Below, in pieces: positions 63,797-64,000 of a DNA stretch of 64,000 nucleotides. Each line of letters opens with the position of its first letter. Position 1 is the stretch's first letter. The stretch comes from Saprospiraceae bacterium (GTDB lineage: Bacteria; Bacteroidota; Bacteroidia; Chitinophagales; Saprospiraceae): contig JAHBTW010000001.1 in NCBI GenBank assembly GCA_019638385.1, positions 310,001 through 374,000 of the forward strand, written 5' to 3'. The notes below the pieces were generated by a model. It did not search any database. It saw only the letters and a list, made by a program, of their open reading frames with translations, and had not been told where the DNA came from. Both the position numbers and the translations under genes were made by a program.

Positions 63797-64000
63797 TTAA
63801 AGGTTAAATATCGAAGTTAAATGCTGTACAGCTTTTTTCGGGGTCCTGTCAATCTTGAACAGTCCCCAATGTTTTTCAGGCTCCAAGGGGTCGGGCGAGC
63901 CTTTCCATGACTCATCAAAAGCTTCAAAAAAAAAGGCGAGTATGTTTTCTTTTTCTACCCACTCCATCAATTTTTCGTAATATATTTTCTGATATTCCTC
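63797..64000 (-). CDS. C-terminal part of a glycoside hydrolase (clan GH-A, GH17-like?), cut by the window edge
   Basis: 67 residues visible, running to the stop at 63797-63799. Sequence MEWVEKENILAFFFEAFDESWKG and EKHWGLFKIDRTPKKAVQ resembles the C-terminal end of (beta/alpha)8 beta-glucanases in which the barrel ends with FFEAFDE. Family cannot be fixed from this fragment. Operon partner of the downstream carbohydrate-binding T9SS protein. Confidence 0.6.
   Translation of the reverse strand, partial: EEYQKIYYEKLMEWVEKENILAFFFEAFDESWKGSPDPLEPEKHWGLFKIDRTPKKAVQHLTSIFNL

Overview
The window looks like chromosome from a Bacteroidota bacterium, probably of the Saprospiria type; that placement is inferred from gene content and no marker gene was compared. 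Supporting signs are seven or eight proteins or remnants with type IX secretion (T9SS) C-terminal sorting domains, a SusC/SusD pair, lipoprotein and 'AQ'-type signal peptides, DUF4199 proteins, a histidine kinase with AraC-type output, and TAnnTTTG promoter boxes 20-70 bp upstream of several starts. No tRNA, rRNA or CRISPR array was seen.

Layout. 1-8.1 kb: 3' part of a TPR/hybrid histidine kinase (open at the left edge), a large beta-helix T9SS protein whose signal peptide is out of frame, and a PKD/T9SS protein ending at a bidirectional terminator. 8.1-15.2 kb (minus strand): an ECF sigma factor, then a divalent-metal efflux operon (His-rich small protein, czcA, czcC, czcB). 15.2-17.9 kb: an AT-rich, poorly recognisable island with a Cys/Gly-rich lipoprotein and a small membrane protein, followed by debris of two T9SS genes. 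18.0-26.2 kb: Na+/solute symporter, ergothioneine genes egtB and egtD around a bestrophin-like channel, then a cNMP-domain histidine kinase and a response regulator fused to a thioredoxin-reductase-like flavoprotein that lacks its redox cysteines. 26.2-33.7 kb: a kelch-type T9SS protein, a dihydroorotase homologue without metal ligands, two DUF4199 proteins, and a glycan operon (two glycosyltransferases, a membrane protein, a GmhA-type isomerase). 33.7-34.7 kb: arrays of palindromic repeats beside an IS200-like (RAYT-like) transposase. 35.0-53.4 kb: a polysaccharide utilisation locus with two GH144-type enzymes, a GH3 beta-glucosidase, SusC, SusD and two repetitive T9SS proteins. GH144 plus GH3 suggests beta-1,2-glucan as substrate. 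53.4-64 kb: HscA/DnaK-type chaperone, a secreted unknown, queuosine precursor transporter, Na+/Ca2+ exchanger, a membrane TIR-like protein, a propeller/Y_Y_Y/LuxR regulator, a T9SS carbohydrate-binding protein, and the 3' end of a glycoside hydrolase cut by the right edge.

A genome-wide theme is small palindromic or low-complexity repeats. They sit in most intergenic gaps, often where terminators or mRNA-processing hairpins would be expected. In at least three places they lie in frame inside coding sequence: the kinase linker, a T9SS sorting-domain linker, and the CzcC signal peptide. The RAYT-like transposase next to palindrome arrays is the obvious candidate for mobilising one of these families.

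Functional reading: the PUL would import oligosaccharides through SusCD after surface cleavage by GH144 enzymes, with GH3 finishing to glucose. The propeller regulator and the partial glycoside hydrolase at the right edge point to a second glycan locus. The egt genes and the REC/flavoprotein pair suggest redox-related functions, but no experiment can be inferred from sequence alone.
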